64,000 nt of DNA from Deinococcus apachensis DSM 19763 (GTDB taxonomy: Bacteria; Deinococcota; Deinococci; Deinococcales; Deinococcaceae), in contig NZ_KB906401.1 in NCBI RefSeq assembly GCF_000381345.1, forward strand, positions 1 to 64,000, read 5' to 3'. Positions 38,933-59,847 of the stretch are shown piece by piece. The notes beneath the pieces are model-generated. The model worked only from the letters and a program-made list of their open reading frames with translations. It made no database searches and was not told the origin of the DNA. The position numbers were made by a program, and so were the translations under genes. Within the stretch, counting starts at the first letter, position 1; every line of letters starts with the position of its first letter.

Positions 38933-39051
38933 GGGCCTGGTTCCACCTTAATCGGCGCCCAGGAGAGGACCGTTAGGACGGCTACGGGGGAGGCGGGAAA
39001 AGAGGAGGGGCCGCCCAACCCAACGCGAGCGGCCCCCCTCACTTCCCACCC

Positions 39052-40326
<1,275 letters not shown>

Positions 40327-40495
40327 GGGGCCTCCGGGCAGGGGGTCGCCGCAGGCCACCGGGAGGGCAGACTAGGGCGTGCTCCTTCTCCGGGGGCCGA
40401 GCATACCGCCTGCCGGTTCCGGATAAATGGGGCGCGCGGGAGCATTCGTGCGGCCAGGGGGACGAGGGCCCTCCCCGTGTTCTACGCTGGGGGCC

Positions 40496-40897
40496 ATGAA
40501 CCCCAAGGGAGACCTGATCGCGCGACTCCAGGCGCTGGGCCTGGGCACGCCGACCTTCGACGCCACGGCGGACGGCCCGCCCCACGACCGGCTGTTTCGC
40601 GTGACTGTCTCGGCGGGTGGCCGGGCACTCGGCCAGGGCGAGGGCCGCTCCAAGCGCGACGCCGAGCGCGCGGCAGCGGAGGTGGCCCTGCAAACGCTCG
40701 ACACCGACCGGGATGGCGGGGGCGTGGCGCGGTCGGGGGGCCGCTGGCCCATCTACGCGGCAGTGCTGGAGGGCGCGCTGGAGACGGCCCTCGAACTCGC
40801 CCCGGAGGACGCTGGCCTGGACGACGTGCGCCGCGACGCCGCCCGGCTCTACCGGGACCTGCTCGCTGAGCTGGGGCACGGGCCGGAGGAGGCGTGA
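40496..40897 (+). CDS. Stand-alone dsRNA-binding-domain protein
   Basis: A 133-residue protein whose first 70 residues form a double-stranded RNA-binding domain: helix ([16 protein letters not shown]), three strands ([20 protein letters not shown]) and the second helix [17 protein letters not shown] with the basic RNA-contact motif. In most bacteria this domain is found only at the end of RNase III; here no nuclease domain is present. The C-terminal half is a short helical extension. TACGCT (40483-40488) is seven bases before the ATG. The stop overlaps the HAD gene (GTGA). Confidence 0.8.
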   Translation: MNPKGDLIARLQALGLGTPTFDATADGPPHDRLFRVTVSAGGRALGQGEGRSKRDAERAAAEVALQTLDTDRDGGGVARSGGRWPIYAAVLEGALETALELAPEDAGLDDVRRDAARLYRDLLAELGHGPEEA

Positions 40898-41562
40898 GCC
40901 TCACACTCCCCGCCCGCCCCGCCGGGGTGCTATTCGACATGGACGGGGTGCTGACAAGCAACAACGTCTTTCACCGCCAGGCCTGGCTGGAGGTCGCCGC
41001 CGAGGTGCTGAGCCTGACGCTCACCGACCACGACCTCGACACCAAGGTGGACGGGGGCCGTAACCCCGAGATCATCGAGCGGCTGACGGGCACGTACCCG
41101 GACGAGGTGTTGATCCGGCGTTTCCATGAAGCGAAGGAGGGCCGCTACCGCACCCTGGCCCAGGGGGCGCTGCGCGAGGTCGCGGGCCTGAGCGCCTACC
41201 TCGACGCGCTGGAGGAACGGGGCGTCCCCTTCGCGCTCGTCACGAGTGCCGACGCGGTGAACGTGGAGTTCGGGATGGCGGCGCTGGGGTTCGGTTCACG
41301 CTTCGGGCCGCGGGTGCTGGGCGAACACGTCACCCGCGGCAAGCCGCACCCGGAACCCTTCGAGCGGGGCGCGGCGCTGCTGGGCCTGGACCCACGGGAC
41401 TGCCTGGCCCACGAGGATGCGGTGAATGGGGTCCTCAGCGCGGCGGGGGCGGGCTGCACGGTCGTGGCCCTGACGACCACCTCCCCTGCGGAGAAGCTGC
41501 TCGCGGCGGGCGCGTCACTCGCGGTGCCCGACTTCACCGCTTGGCATGAGTGGCTGACGTGA
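40894..41562 (+). CDS. HAD-superfamily phosphatase
   Basis: A 222-residue haloacid dehalogenase-type hydrolase of the beta-phosphoglucomutase/phosphatase subgroup. Motif 1 is [14 protein letters not shown] with the nucleophile aspartate, motif 2 VTSADAV, motif 3 around KPHPEPF, and motif 4 AHEDAVNGV. The helical cap lies between motifs 1 and 2. Substrate unknown; sugar phosphates or nucleotides are likely. It starts at a GTG that overlaps the dsRBD stop, and its own stop overlaps the YraN gene. Confidence 0.9.
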   Translation: MSLTLPARPAGVLFDMDGVLTSNNVFHRQAWLEVAAEVLSLTLTDHDLDTKVDGGRNPEIIERLTGTYPDEVLIRRFHEAKEGRYRTLAQGALREVAGLSAYLDALEERGVPFALVTSADAVNVEFGMAALGFGSRFGPRVLGEHVTRGKPHPEPFERGAALLGLDPRDCLAHEDAVNGVLSAAGAGCTVVALTTTSPAEKLLAAGASLAVPDFTAWHEWLT

Positions 41563-41900
41563 AGGGTGCCGATGCTGAAGCACGCGCCGCCGCCCACCTG
41601 GAGACGCTGGGGCGGGAGGTCCTGGCGCGCAACTACCGCATCCCGGGGGGCGAGATCGATCTGGTCAGCCGCGAGGGTGGAATGCTCGTCTTCACTGAGG
41701 TGCGGCAGCGGCGCAATGCCCGCTACGGCAGCGCCGCCGAGAGCGTCACCGCGCGCAAGCTCGGCCTGATGCGGCGCGCTGCCCTCAATTACCTTGTCCG
41801 TGAGCATGGGCGCGACGACCTGCCCTGCCGCCTGGAGGTTCTGACCATCGACGGACCGGCACACACGGGGACGCTCACGCTGATCCCCTTGGACGGGTAG
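41559..41900 (+). CDS. YraN-family (UPF0102) nuclease-fold protein
   Basis: A 113-residue UPF0102 protein. The fold belongs to the PD-(D/E)XK nuclease group: [15 protein letters not shown] and [10 protein letters not shown] hold the acidic core and the E-V-R/K element, here with arginine. Biochemical function is not well established for the family; Holliday-junction-type or RNA processing roles have been suggested. I chose the GTG that overlaps the HAD stop (GTGA); an in-frame GTG three codons earlier is also possible. It ends three bases before the convergent pbp1A stop. Confidence 0.88.
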   Translation: MKGADAEARAAAHLETLGREVLARNYRIPGGEIDLVSREGGMLVFTEVRQRRNARYGSAAESVTARKLGLMRRAALNYLVREHGRDDLPCRLEVLTIDGPAHTGTLTLIPLDG

Positions 41901-41903
41901 CGG

Positions 41904-44399
<2,496 letters not shown>

Positions 44400-44560
44400 G
44401 GCCCTCACTTTAACGGCCTTTCATGTGGCCTCTGGGGGCGGGGCTCACGGTCGGTGGGGAGGAGGGCAGGCATTCTGCCTTCAACCTACCGGCTCCCCGG
44501 CGCCCCATCGTCCGCCTTTGGCATGACGCGCCCCGGGGTGGGGAGGGCCAGGCTGAGACC

Positions 44561-45445
44561 ATGTCCGCCCCCGCCCTTCCGCGCCGGGCTGCCCGGTTCT
44601 GGCCCCAACTCTGGCGGTTCACTCTGGGGCAGGCAGCGTGCTGCACCTTTGCCTTCGCGGTGGTGGGCCTGCTCGCGCTGTCGCAGGCACTGCCGCTGGG
44701 GGCGTGGGGGCTGGCCCGCTACGACTTCCTGCTGTTGGGCTGCCTGCTTGTGCAGGGGGCGCTGCTCGCCCTGCGCTTCGAGACGCCGCGCGAGGCCGGG
44801 GTCATCCTGCTGTTTCACGCGTTGGGCTTCACGCTGGAGGCCTTCAAGGTCGCCCACGGGAGCTGGGCCTATCCGGAGGACGCGCTGAGCAAGCTGCTGG
44901 GCGTGCCGCTCTACGCGGGCTTCATGTACGTGAGCGTCGGCAGCTATATGGCCCAGGCCTGGCGGCGGTTTGGCCTGACCCTGGAGAAGGCCCCACCCCT
45001 ACGCGTTCAAGGTGGGCTGGCAACGGTGGCTTATCTGAACTTCTTCACGCACCACCTGGGGCCGGACCTGCGCTACGCGGTCACGGCGGCGCTGCTGCTC
45101 GCGTACCGCCGGACGAGGGCGGCCTTCACCGTAGGGCAGGAGCGGTACGAGATGCCGCTGGGCCTCGCCTTCGCCCTGATCGGCGGCTTCGTCTTCCTGG
45201 CCGAGAACGCCGCGACCCGGCTGGGAGCCTGGGTCTACCCGCACCAATCGGGCGGCTGGCAGCCCGTCCACGTCGCCAAGTGGCTGGCCTGGACCCTGAT
45301 GGTGGTCGTTGCCTTCCTGATCGTGTCGGGATTGAAACGCTGGGAGGAACGGGGGCGGACGGCGCCGGGTGAAGCTGCCGCCACTCCTCCCCCCTCCCCC
45401 GCAAAGGTTGCCGCCGCCCCGCAGCCTTTCCGCGATTTACCCTAG
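44561..45445 (+). CDS. DUF817 integral membrane protein
   Basis: A 294-residue membrane protein of the DUF817 family, with about seven hydrophobic helices. Family markers are EAFKVAHGSWAYPEDA, LYAGFMYVSVGSYMAQAWRR and NFFTHHLGPDLRYA. No biochemical function is known to me. No strong ribosome site; GGGAGG stands 14 bases before the ATG, so the true start might be slightly different. It is divergent from pbp1A and codirectional with ttcA. Confidence 0.85.
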   Translation: MSAPALPRRAARFWPQLWRFTLGQAACCTFAFAVVGLLALSQALPLGAWGLARYDFLLLGCLLVQGALLALRFETPREAGVILLFHALGFTLEAFKVAHGSWAYPEDALSKLLGVPLYAGFMYVSVGSYMAQAWRRFGLTLEKAPPLRVQGGLATVAYLNFFTHHLGPDLRYAVTAALLLAYRRTRAAFTVGQERYEMPLGLAFALIGGFVFLAENAATRLGAWVYPHQSGGWQPVHVAKWLAWTLMVVVAFLIVSGLKRWEERGRTAPGEAAATPPPSPAKVAAAPQPFRDLP

Positions 45446-45493
45446 CATGGCGTTCTGCCCGCCCATGCGGGAGAGCCAGAAAAGCGAGTCCCC

Positions 45494-46369
<876 letters not shown>

Positions 46370-46375
46370 GGCGAA

Positions 46376-46885
46376 ATGCGCCAGACCATCCTCACCACGC
46401 CGCGCCTGACCCTCACCACCTGGGAGGACGGCGACCTCGCGCAGTTCCACGCGCTGCACGCCGACCCCGCGACCATGCGGTATTTCGCCTCCGGCCCCTA
46501 TGACGAGGTGCGCTCTGCTGAGCGCCTGACTGACTTCCAGCGCGAGCAGGCCGAGTGGGGCTGGACGAAATGGCGGGTACAGGACAGCGGCGGGAGGACG
46601 GTGGGCCGCGGCGGCTTTGGTCTGTACGACGGGACACACCGCGAACTGGGTTATCTCCTTCTCCCCGAGTTGTGGGGACAGGGCCTGGCAACAGAACTCG
46701 CCCAGGCGCTTGTCGCGTGGCACGGCGCGCATCCCGACTCCCGGTTAAGCCGCAACCTCCTCGGCTTCGCGCACGCGGACAACCGCGCCAGTCGCCGGGT
46801 GCTGGAGAAGGTGGGCTTTACCCCCACGCATGAAGGAGACTGGCAGGGGCAACCCCACGCCTTTTACGTGCGGTCCGCAGACTGA
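46376..46885 (+). CDS. GNAT acetyltransferase, RimJ/RimL-like
   Basis: A 169-residue acetyltransferase of the RimL/RimJ type, which acetylates ribosomal or other protein amino groups. The N-terminal [34 protein letters not shown] (with the Q-x-x-G acetyl-CoA loop) and [15 protein letters not shown] are diagnostic. The ATG is six bases after the ttcA stop. It converges on the DUF72 gene three bases downstream. Confidence 0.88.
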   Translation: MRQTILTTPRLTLTTWEDGDLAQFHALHADPATMRYFASGPYDEVRSAERLTDFQREQAEWGWTKWRVQDSGGRTVGRGGFGLYDGTHRELGYLLLPELWGQGLATELAQALVAWHGAHPDSRLSRNLLGFAHADNRASRRVLEKVGFTPTHEGDWQGQPHAFYVRSAD

Positions 46886-46888
46886 CCT

Positions 46889-47716
<828 letters not shown>

Positions 47717-47770
47717 GGGGGCAGCGTAACGCGGTGGCGTGAGCCGGGACCCGAAAGGTAAAGGCGGCCT

Positions 47771-48184
<414 letters not shown>

Positions 48185-48318
48185 CGGACCCCTCCTCCCC
48201 CCGTCTCCCCCAGCCTGCACGCTGGATATGAAGATTTCCTCAATTCTGACGGCCCAGGTGTGACCAGGCCATGTTCACTCGACCGTAACGGGACGGGAAG
48301 CCGCTCTAGACTGCCACC

Positions 48319-49094
<776 letters not shown>

Positions 49095-49098
<4 letters not shown>

Positions 49099-49751
49099 CG
49101 GGGCTGGACGATCTCAAGTTCGGCACGGACGGCCTGATTCCCGTCGTGACCCAGGATGCCCGAACGGGCGCGGTGCTGATGCAAGCGTATGCGGATCGTG
49201 CGGCCGTGCAACGTACGTTGGATACCCGCGAGGCCACCTACTACAGCCGCTCCCGGGCGGAGCAGTGGGTCAAGGGGTCGACGAGCGGGCACACGCAGCA
49301 CGTCGTGTCCGTCTCCCTCGACTGCGACGGCGACAGCGTGCTGTACCGGGTCGAGCAGACCGGCCCGGCGTGCCACACGGGCGAATACTCCTGCTTCCAC
49401 CGACCACTCCTCGGGGAAGAGGCGACGGACACGGGGCTGGACGGCACTCTGGAGCGCGTCTACACAACGGTTGCCGAACGGCTCGCCACCCTGCCCGAGA
49501 ACAGCTACGTGGCTCGGCTGCACGCCGGAGGCCTGGACCGCGTGCTGAAAAAGATCAGCGAGGAGGCGGGCGAGGTGCTGCTCGCTGCGAAGAACGGGGA
49601 CCGGGCCGAACTCGCCACCGAGGCCGCCGACCTCTTCTTCCACACTCTGTTCGCAATGGCCGAGCTGGGTGTCTCCCCCGCCGATGTGGCCGCCGTATTG
49701 CGGACGCGCGAGGGCAAAAGCGGGCTGAAGGGGCCGAAGGAGGTGGGGTAA
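49095..49751 (+). CDS. hisIE: Bifunctional phosphoribosyl-AMP cyclohydrolase/ATP pyrophosphatase
   Basis: Fused HisI and HisE, the third and second steps of histidine synthesis; 218 residues. The HisI domain has [20 protein letters not shown] and [20 protein letters not shown] with the zinc cysteines; the HisE domain has [20 protein letters not shown] and [13 protein letters not shown]. The start is a GTG that overlaps the hisF stop (GTGA), so the pair is coupled. The downstream DUF4394 gene begins about 30 bp after the stop. Confidence 0.94.
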
Positions 49752-49783
49752 GCCCCGTCGTTACCCCTCCGCCCTCGGGCCGG

Positions 49784-50533
49784 ATGGCCTACGGGCTGGA
49801 TGCCCAGGGGCGGCTCGTCACCTTCGGCCTCGACAACGCCTCCGTCAGCGTGACGACCCGGGCACTGACCGGCCTGGGCGTGGGCGATACCCTGGTGGAC
49901 CTCGACGTGTTCAGCAAGGACGGCGCGCTGTACGCCCTCACCGACACGGGCAAGCTCAACCGGGTGGACCCGGCCACGGGCGCCCTGACGCTCAACACGA
50001 GCGGGAGCCTGGGCGCCCCCCACGCCATGGACTTCAACCCGGCAGCCCTGCGCCTGCGCGTCTTCAGCACCGGGGACATGAACTACCGCCTGACGCCCGC
50101 CACGGGCTCTTCCACCGACGGCGCGGTCACGGACGACGACATGCTCATGTACGCGGCGACCGACGTGGGTGCGGGCAAGAACCCCAACCTCGTCGCGGCG
50201 GCGTACACGAACTCCTTCCAGGGTTACCAGTCGGTGATGGCCGACTTCAACCCGCCCACCACCCTGTACTCGGTCAATGCCGACCTCGACACCATGGTCA
50301 CGCACACGGTCGGCCCGGCCTTCAGCACCCTGAACACGGTGGGAGCCCTGGGTGTGGATGCGGGCGCCGAGATGACGGGCTTTGACATCGCGGGGACGAA
50401 CGAGGCGTACCTCACCACCAGTAACGGCACGAACACCACGCTGAATCTGAGCACCGGCAGGGCCACCCTGAAGGGCACGATCAATGGGGTCGCGCTCAGG
50501 GCTTTCGCAGTCATGCTCTCCCCCCGCTTGTAG
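49784..50533 (+). CDS. DUF4394 protein lacking signal peptide
   Basis: A 249-residue beta-propeller-like DUF4394 domain: AYGLDAQGRLVTFGLDN, DTLVDLDVFSKDGALYALTD, GAPHAMDFNPAALRLRVFST and AEMTGFDIAGTNEAYLTTSN. DUF4394 proteins are usually exported, but here no signal peptide precedes the domain: the frame upstream of the ATG reads [11 protein letters not shown] directly after the hisIE stop. This suggests loss of the original N-terminus by a deletion, or a cytosolic version. No ribosome site is evident. Confidence 0.7.
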   Translation: MAYGLDAQGRLVTFGLDNASVSVTTRALTGLGVGDTLVDLDVFSKDGALYALTDTGKLNRVDPATGALTLNTSGSLGAPHAMDFNPAALRLRVFSTGDMNYRLTPATGSSTDGAVTDDDMLMYAATDVGAGKNPNLVAAAYTNSFQGYQSVMADFNPPTTLYSVNADLDTMVTHTVGPAFSTLNTVGALGVDAGAEMTGFDIAGTNEAYLTTSNGTNTTLNLSTGRATLKGTINGVALRAFAVMLSPRL

Positions 50534-50542
50534 GTCAGGAAG

Positions 50543-51175
50543 TTATTGCCCCACCCACAGCTCATTCTGCGTGGGACCGGAGCGGTCAGCCGCGATGGCG
50601 GTGCCCACGACTTCCGGCGGGAGGGCTCCCCGCGGAACCCGGCCCACCTGGCCCCACAGCGGCGTGTCCACAGCCGGAGGCAGGACCAGCGTGATCCCGA
50701 CTCCCCGCGCCTCCAGCCGGGCCACCTCGGCGGCGCGGCTCAGGGCGGCCTTGCTCGCCGCGTACTGCGAAAAGCCCCGCGCGGTGACGAGTTCAGGCCG
50801 GGCGCCGAGCAGATACACCCGTCCCCCGGGCGCCATCCGCCCCAGCCCATGCTTGAGGACCCACAGCGCCCCGAAGTAGTTGGCGTTCCACACGGCGCGC
50901 ACGGTGGCGGGTTCCGCTTCGGCCAGCGGGCCGGGTAGCGCGGTCCCGGCAGCATAGACGAGGGTGTCCAGCCCATTGACCTCCTCCAGCAGCGCCCGCA
51001 CGTGGCTCTCGTAGGCGAGGTCGGCGATTCGGCTTTGAGCCCCCAGTTCCGAGGCCAACGCTTCCAGCCTCGCCGAGTCCCGCCCGCTGAGGGTCAGCCG
51101 CGCGCCTCCTGCCGCAAAAGCCCGCGCCGTCGCCCTGCCGATGCCCCCGGTGGCCCCCACGATGAGCGTGTTCAT
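50543..51175 (-). CDS. Short-chain dehydrogenase/reductase
   Basis: A 210-residue SDR oxidoreductase. The nucleotide-binding [10 protein letters not shown] is near residues 7-16, NANYFGALW stands at the N-x-x-G region and the active-site YAASK gives the catalytic Tyr-x-x-x-Lys, preceded by a serine-poor stretch (LVTARGFSQ). It is slightly shorter than typical 250-residue SDRs. Substrate unknown. Divergent from the 5-formyl-THF cyclo-ligase gene, with 49 bp between starts. Confidence 0.88.
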   Translation of the reverse strand: MNTLIVGATGGIGRATARAFAAGGARLTLSGRDSARLEALASELGAQSRIADLAYESHVRALLEEVNGLDTLVYAAGTALPGPLAEAEPATVRAVWNANYFGALWVLKHGLGRMAPGGRVYLLGARPELVTARGFSQYAASKAALSRAAEVARLEARGVGITLVLPPAVDTPLWGQVGRVPRGALPPEVVGTAIAADRSGPTQNELWVGQ

Positions 51176-51224
51176 CCCGGGCAGCAGACCATGCCAGGGT
51201 CGGCGGGACGGTAGGCTCAGGTAC

Positions 51225-51773
51225 ATGCAGCCCTCCGCAGCGCAGGGCAAGGCCGAGTGGCGGGAGTGGGCGCGGGCGAGGCGCCGGGAGGTGCCCGACC
51301 TCTCGGCGAAGGTCGCCGCCCATCTCGTCGCCTTTCTGCAAGCCCGGAAGGTTCGGCGTGTCCTGGTCTACCGGGCGCTGCCGGGGGAGCCGGACGTGTC
51401 CGCCCTCGCCCCCCACTTCGACCTCCTGACCACGCGCGCCCGCTTCCGGCCCGCGCCGCACCTCACCCTGCACCCTTGGGAGACGGCGACGGAGCTCAGC
51501 CGCTTCGGAGTGCTGCAACCCCCGGCAGACGCGCCGAGGGTGGGGCTGGAGACGGTGGACGCCGTGCTCCTCCCCGCCCTGGCCTATGACCGCCGGGGCG
51601 TGCGGCTGGGCTATGGGGGCGGCTTCTACGACCGGTTGCTGCCGGAATTCACCGGCCCGACCGTTGGCGTGGTCTGGGACCCGCTCGTCGTGGAGGAGTT
51701 GCCGTGCGAGACCCACGACCTGCGGGTGGGCTTCCTGGCGACGGAGACGGGCGTGCGGGCCATTCAGCTTTGA
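51225..51773 (+). CDS. 5-formyltetrahydrofolate cyclo-ligase
   Basis: Converts 5-formyl-THF to 5,10-methenyl-THF with ATP, rescuing folate from the storage form; 182 residues. The conserved [12 protein letters not shown] near the C-terminus and the [13 protein letters not shown] region are diagnostic. The ATG follows TAGGCT (51212-51217) by seven bases. It overlaps the convergent RNA-ligase-type gene by 10 bp. Its link to the nearby glycine cleavage operon is one-carbon folate metabolism. Confidence 0.88.
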   Translation: MQPSAAQGKAEWREWARARRREVPDLSAKVAAHLVAFLQARKVRRVLVYRALPGEPDVSALAPHFDLLTTRARFRPAPHLTLHPWETATELSRFGVLQPPADAPRVGLETVDAVLLPALAYDRRGVRLGYGGGFYDRLLPEFTGPTVGVVWDPLVVEELPCETHDLRVGFLATETGVRAIQL

Positions 51774-52294
51774 CCCAGCGGCCAAGCCTCCTCGGGCCTG
51801 TAGAGTCCTCCGGGGCCAGGTTTCCGCATCAGCCAAACCTCGGGGCAGGTGAAGGTGCTGGGTTTCTCGTCCAGACCGCCGAACTCGGCCTGCGCCGCTT
51901 CCAACACAGTCTGGAGGTTCACTCCACGCCGCCTGAGCGCCAAAGTGAGGTGCGGCGTCATGTTCGGCCCCTCGTACCCGAACCGCTCGGCGGGTTCCAG
52001 GGCGTCGAGGAGCCGGACATGCAGGGCGACCGCGCCCGGCGAGTGAACCGCGAGATACACGGCGCTCCCGTTGCGGAAGGCCCGCGCTCCGCCCACCTCC
52101 AGGGTGACGGGGGAACTGGCCGCGAGAGCAGCGCGTGCTAACGGCGCCCATGCCAGGTCAGCGTCCAGGCCGCTGCGGGCTTTCACCGTCACGTGGGGGG
52201 CACTCTCCCGCAGGCCCAGCCGCTCCCGAAAAGCCTCTACCCGGGCCGCGAAGTCGGCTGGTGGCAACAGGCCCAGCAGGAAGGAGGGGGTCAC
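51764..52294 (-). CDS. 2'-5' RNA ligase-type 2H phosphoesterase
   Basis: A 176-residue two-histidine phosphoesterase. The paired motifs HVTVK and HLTLAL are the two H-x-T/S-x elements of the fold, which cleaves or ligates 2'-5' or cyclic phosphates in RNA or nucleotides. The start is a GTG at 52294 ([12 protein letters not shown]); in-frame alternatives upstream give a non-conserved stretch. A true ligase role is uncertain; it could be a ThpR or cyclic phosphodiesterase. Confidence 0.8.
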   Translation of the reverse strand: MTPSFLLGLLPPADFAARVEAFRERLGLRESAPHVTVKARSGLDADLAWAPLARAALAASSPVTLEVGGARAFRNGSAVYLAVHSPGAVALHVRLLDALEPAERFGYEGPNMTPHLTLALRRRGVNLQTVLEAAQAEFGGLDEKPSTFTCPEVWLMRKPGPGGLYRPEEAWPLGQS

Positions 52295-52373
52295 GCCCCC
52301 ACTTTCAGAAATGGAAAGATTACGTGCGGGCGCGACTTTTCGCCACTGGGCATAAGCCAATGTACCGCGCATT

Positions 52374-52418
52374 CCGTCCGGTCCCCCCGGACGGGAACGG
52401 GCTCACCTCCGGTACAGT
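52374..52418 (+). promoter_or_regulatory. gcvT promoter with upstream dyad
   Basis: TACAGT (52413-52418) stands six bases before the GTG of gcvT. A perfect 8-bp dyad, CCGTCCGG and CCGGACGG with a TCCCC loop (52374-52394), lies over or just upstream of the -35 region, a position fitting a repressor or activator site for the gcv operon. Confidence 0.5.
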
Positions 52419-52424
52419 TCAGGC

Positions 52425-53507
52425 GTGACCAGCACTCCTGGCAGTACTCCTGACGTGGCGCTGAAGCGGACGCCCCTCCACGCCGCGCACCTGCGTGCGG
52501 GGGCCCGTATGGTGCCCTTCGGCGGGTGGGACATGCCCGTGCAGTACGCGGGCGTCAAGGCCGAACACGAGGCGGTGCGGACCCGCGCGGGAATCTTCGA
52601 CGTTTCGCACATGGGCGAGTTCCGCGTTCAGGGGCCGGACGCCGAGGCTTTCCTCCAGCGCGTGACCACGAACGACGTGAGCAAGCTCAAGCCCGGCCGC
52701 GCCCAGTACAACTGGCTGCCGAACGAGACGGGCGGCCTGGTGGACGATATTTACGTGTACCGGGTCGGGTCAGAGGAATTCCTCCTCGTCGTCAATGCCT
52801 CCAACATCGAGAAGGACTGGACGCACCTCCTGAACCAGACTGCGGGCTTCGCCGTGACGCTGGCCGACGAGAGCGACCGCTGGGGCCTCCTGGCCGTCCA
52901 GGGTCCCGAGGCCGAGACCCTGCTGCAACCGCACGTGGACGTGGATCTGGGCGCGAAGAAGAAGAACGCCTTCTTCAAGGCCAATCTGCTCGGTTTCGAT
53001 GTGCTGCTCGCCCGCACAGGCTACACGGGCGAGGACGGCTTCGAGGTCTTCGTGAAGACCGACGAGGCCGAATCTCTCTGGGACCGCCTGCTTGCGGTGG
53101 GGCTGACCCCGGCGGGGCTGGGCGCGCGGGACACCCTGCGGCTGGAGGCGGGCTTCCCCCTCTACGGCCACGAGTTCGCCGACGACCTCCACCCCCTCGC
53201 CAGCACGTACACCTGGGTCGTGAAGGACAAGGAGCATGTGGGCCGCGCGGGAATTCAAGCCGCGCCGCCCGTCAAGCTGATCGGCCTGGCGCTCGACCGG
53301 GTGCCGGTGCGCGAGGGCTACCCCGTGCTGCTCAACGGCGAACGGGTCGGTCAGGTCACGAGTGGCACGAGCAGCCCGACCCTGGGCCACCCGATTGCGA
53401 TGGCGCTTGTCCGGGCCGATGCCGCCTCCGCCGACGCCTACGAGGTCGAGGTGCGCGGCAAGGCGCATCCGGCGCGGCGACTGGAGTTGCCCTTCTACAA
53501 GAGGTGA
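52425..53507 (+). CDS. gcvT: Glycine cleavage system T protein (aminomethyltransferase)
   Basis: Transfers the methylene group from the lipoyl arm of GcvH to tetrahydrofolate, releasing ammonia; 360 residues. [20 protein letters not shown] near the N-terminus, [11 protein letters not shown], and [17 protein letters not shown] with the catalytic aspartate region are characteristic. The GTG start is set by TACAGT six bases upstream, so it is leaderless. First gene of gcvT-gcvH-gcvP; 72 bp separate it from gcvH. Confidence 0.96.
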   Translation: MTSTPGSTPDVALKRTPLHAAHLRAGARMVPFGGWDMPVQYAGVKAEHEAVRTRAGIFDVSHMGEFRVQGPDAEAFLQRVTTNDVSKLKPGRAQYNWLPNETGGLVDDIYVYRVGSEEFLLVVNASNIEKDWTHLLNQTAGFAVTLADESDRWGLLAVQGPEAETLLQPHVDVDLGAKKKNAFFKANLLGFDVLLARTGYTGEDGFEVFVKTDEAESLWDRLLAVGLTPAGLGARDTLRLEAGFPLYGHEFADDLHPLASTYTWVVKDKEHVGRAGIQAAPPVKLIGLALDRVPVREGYPVLLNGERVGQVTSGTSSPTLGHPIAMALVRADAASADAYEVEVRGKAHPARRLELPFYKR

Positions 53508-53579
53508 GTCGGATTTCTCCCGCGCCTTCCCTCCCAAATCCCACACATCTCCCCTCCGCCACATAGGAGAATCAACCCC

Positions 53580-53942
53580 ATGCAGACTCCCTCCGAACTG
53601 AAATACGCCCCCTCCCACGAATGGCTCGCCGAAGACGGCACGGTCGGTATCTCCGATTTCGCGCAGGACCAGCTCGGCGACGTGGTGTACGTCGAACTCC
53701 CCGAGGTGGGCCGCGAGGTCACGGCGGGCGAAACGGTCGCCGTGGTCGAGTCGGTCAAGACGGCCTCGGACATCTACGCTCCCGCCAGCGGCACCATCGT
53801 GGCCGTGAATGACCAGCTTTCCGGCAGCCCCGAACTTGTCAACAGCGGCCCGTACGGCGACGGCTGGCTCTTCCGGCTGGATGTGACTGAGGAAAGCGGC
53901 GACCTGATGGACGCCGAGGCGTACAACGCCGCCAATAGCTGA
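53580..53942 (+). CDS. gcvH: Glycine cleavage system H protein
   Basis: Lipoyl carrier that shuttles the aminomethyl group between P, T and L proteins; 120 residues. The lipoylated lysine is in [16 protein letters not shown] near residue 60, and [16 protein letters not shown] closes the domain. GGAG stands about ten bases before the ATG. A palindromic repeat separates it from gcvP. Confidence 0.96.
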   Translation: MQTPSELKYAPSHEWLAEDGTVGISDFAQDQLGDVVYVELPEVGREVTAGETVAVVESVKTASDIYAPASGTIVAVNDQLSGSPELVNSGPYGDGWLFRLDVTEESGDLMDAEAYNAANS

Positions 53943-53943
53943 A

Positions 53944-54008
53944 GCTCTCAGTCCTCAGCGGTCAGTGGTCAGCAACTGAGGCTGAAATCTGACCGCTGTG
54001 CGCTGACA
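53944..54008. repeat. TCAGC-type dispersed palindrome, copy 2
   Basis: Between gcvH and gcvP, AGCGGTCAG (53957-53965) pairs perfectly with CTGACCGCT (53989-53997), within a run of TCAGC/GCTGA words like those near 22650 and 63490. It may form an mRNA hairpin that divides or stabilises the operon transcript. Confidence 0.55.
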
Positions 54009-54024
54009 GACACAAGGAGCCCCC

Positions 54025-56886
<2,862 letters not shown>

Positions 56887-56902
56887 CCCCGGGGCAGGAA
56901 AG

Positions 56903-56938
56903 GAGAGGCACGGCTTCTGTAGCCGCGCCTCTCGTCTT
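56903..56938 (+). terminator. gcv operon terminator
   Basis: GAGAGGCACGGC (56903-56914) pairs with GCCGCGCCTCTC (56922-56933), with one A-C mismatch and a seven-base loop, followed by GTCTTG. It is 16 bp after the gcvP stop. Confidence 0.65.
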
Positions 56939-57057
56939 GAGGAACCGCAGGATGCGCTCCAACTGACGGAGACCCCAATGTTCCTTACGTCGCCTCTCAA
57001 GCACCCGGTGGATTGGCAGCCGACAATGCAGCCACACCATTTTCGGGAGGAACCAGC

Positions 57058-57291
57058 ATGACCGATGACCGCCGAGAGAGCTACAACCCGCCCGTCGACA
57101 CCAGCCAGACACCCGGCGAGGGGGGCAACAGCACCGTCAACGAACCGGGGAACAACGCCGCCCCCAGCCTCGACACGACCCTGGACACCTCCCGCACCGG
57201 GGGAATGGGCGGCATGGCGGGCACGATGGACGTCACCACGGACACGGATATGGCGGGCTCGCCGACAGACACGGAACTCGAAGACCTCTGA
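57058..57291 (+). CDS. Small acidic low-complexity protein
   Basis: A 77-residue protein rich in threonine, aspartate, glycine and asparagine ([20 protein letters not shown], then [17 protein letters not shown]), with no hydrophobic core, likely disordered. I recognise no family. A GGGAGG site seven bases before the ATG supports it. In composition it resembles the hydrophilic proteins at 15430 and 20116. Confidence 0.65.
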   Translation: MTDDRRESYNPPVDTSQTPGEGGNSTVNEPGNNAAPSLDTTLDTSRTGGMGGMAGTMDVTTDTDMAGSPTDTELEDL

Positions 57292-57331
57292 GCCCGGGAG
57301 GGGGTGCGGCGCGGGCCTCCCTCCCCTGTCT

Positions 57332-57763
57332 CTAATCCTCGCCCCGCTCCGGCCTGATGCTGAGCGCCTGCCGGGCGACCAGGACGGCCAGGAGGAGGCC
57401 CAGCACGTGCCACAGCGAATGCTGCGCGGCCAGGGCGAAGGCAATGTCACCCGCGACCAGGAGCCCGGCCAGGCTCACCCCGGCCAGCGGGACGCGGCTC
57501 TGGTGGGGCGTATCGTACATGGGCGTGCGGGGGTGGGGGTCGGTCATGGCGTCGCGCGCCTCGACATAACGGATCAGGGTCAGAACCCCGTAGACCAGCA
57601 TCCACCCGGCGAGCAGGATCAGCGCCAGGCCCTCGTACCGCCCGGCGTTCGCATAGTCCAGGGCGCCCAGCGTGAAGTGCCACAGGGCCGTCACCAGGGA
57701 CAGCAGCGCCAGCCCCAGCATGGCAGGGGTGCTGTACATCGGGGGGGCGCCGAGCGGGGGCAT
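57332..57763 (-). CDS. Four-helix membrane protein, unknown
   Basis: A 143-residue membrane protein with about four helices: [60 protein letters not shown] and [20 protein letters not shown]. No family recognised. TAAGGT lies 14 bases before the ATG and an AAGG nearby may serve as ribosome site. It is divergent from dnaG. Confidence 0.7.
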   Translation of the reverse strand: MPPLGAPPMYSTPAMLGLALLSLVTALWHFTLGALDYANAGRYEGLALILLAGWMLVYGVLTLIRYVEARDAMTDPHPRTPMYDTPHQSRVPLAGVSLAGLLVAGDIAFALAAQHSLWHVLGLLLAVLVARQALSIRPERGED

Positions 57764-57965
57764 AGGGAATGGCCTTCACCTTACGCCCGGGCCCGTACAT
57801 GAACCGTGGGAAGGGCGGCCAAGACACTCCTGGCGGGCCGGGGCAACAGGGGTGAGGGAACGCTTCAGGCTCACACACCGCTCAAGTTCAGCGTGGCAAG
57901 GCCGTCCAGCACGGCAGGCGCTGGCTTGTGCCGAAAAAGCACGTACCAGACACCCTTTTCGGGGC

Positions 57966-57995
57966 TTGGCATCGGGGGGCTGGGAAGCGTACACT
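57966..57995 (+). promoter_or_regulatory. dnaG promoter
   Basis: TTGGCA (57966-57971), an 18-nt spacer and TACACT (57990-57995) precede dnaG, with a leader of about 45 nt. An inverted repeat (CCGAAAAAG 57931-57939 with CTTTTCGG 57955-57962) sits just upstream and could bind a regulator. The remaining sequence between the two divergent genes shows nothing else I can support. Confidence 0.55.
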
Positions 57996-58045
57996 GACCC
58001 TCTACCGTTGCGCTCGGCGACGCGGACAGGGGGGTGAGGAACAAC

Positions 58046-59809
<1,764 letters not shown>

Positions 59810-59847
59810 GGAGTCGATACCCCTTGGCCCAGCGCGTGCTCCACCCC

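Noticed and set aside
52300..52424. Glycine riboswitch upstream of gcvT
   Set aside because: The -10 box lies six bases before the start, leaving no leader that could fold into one.
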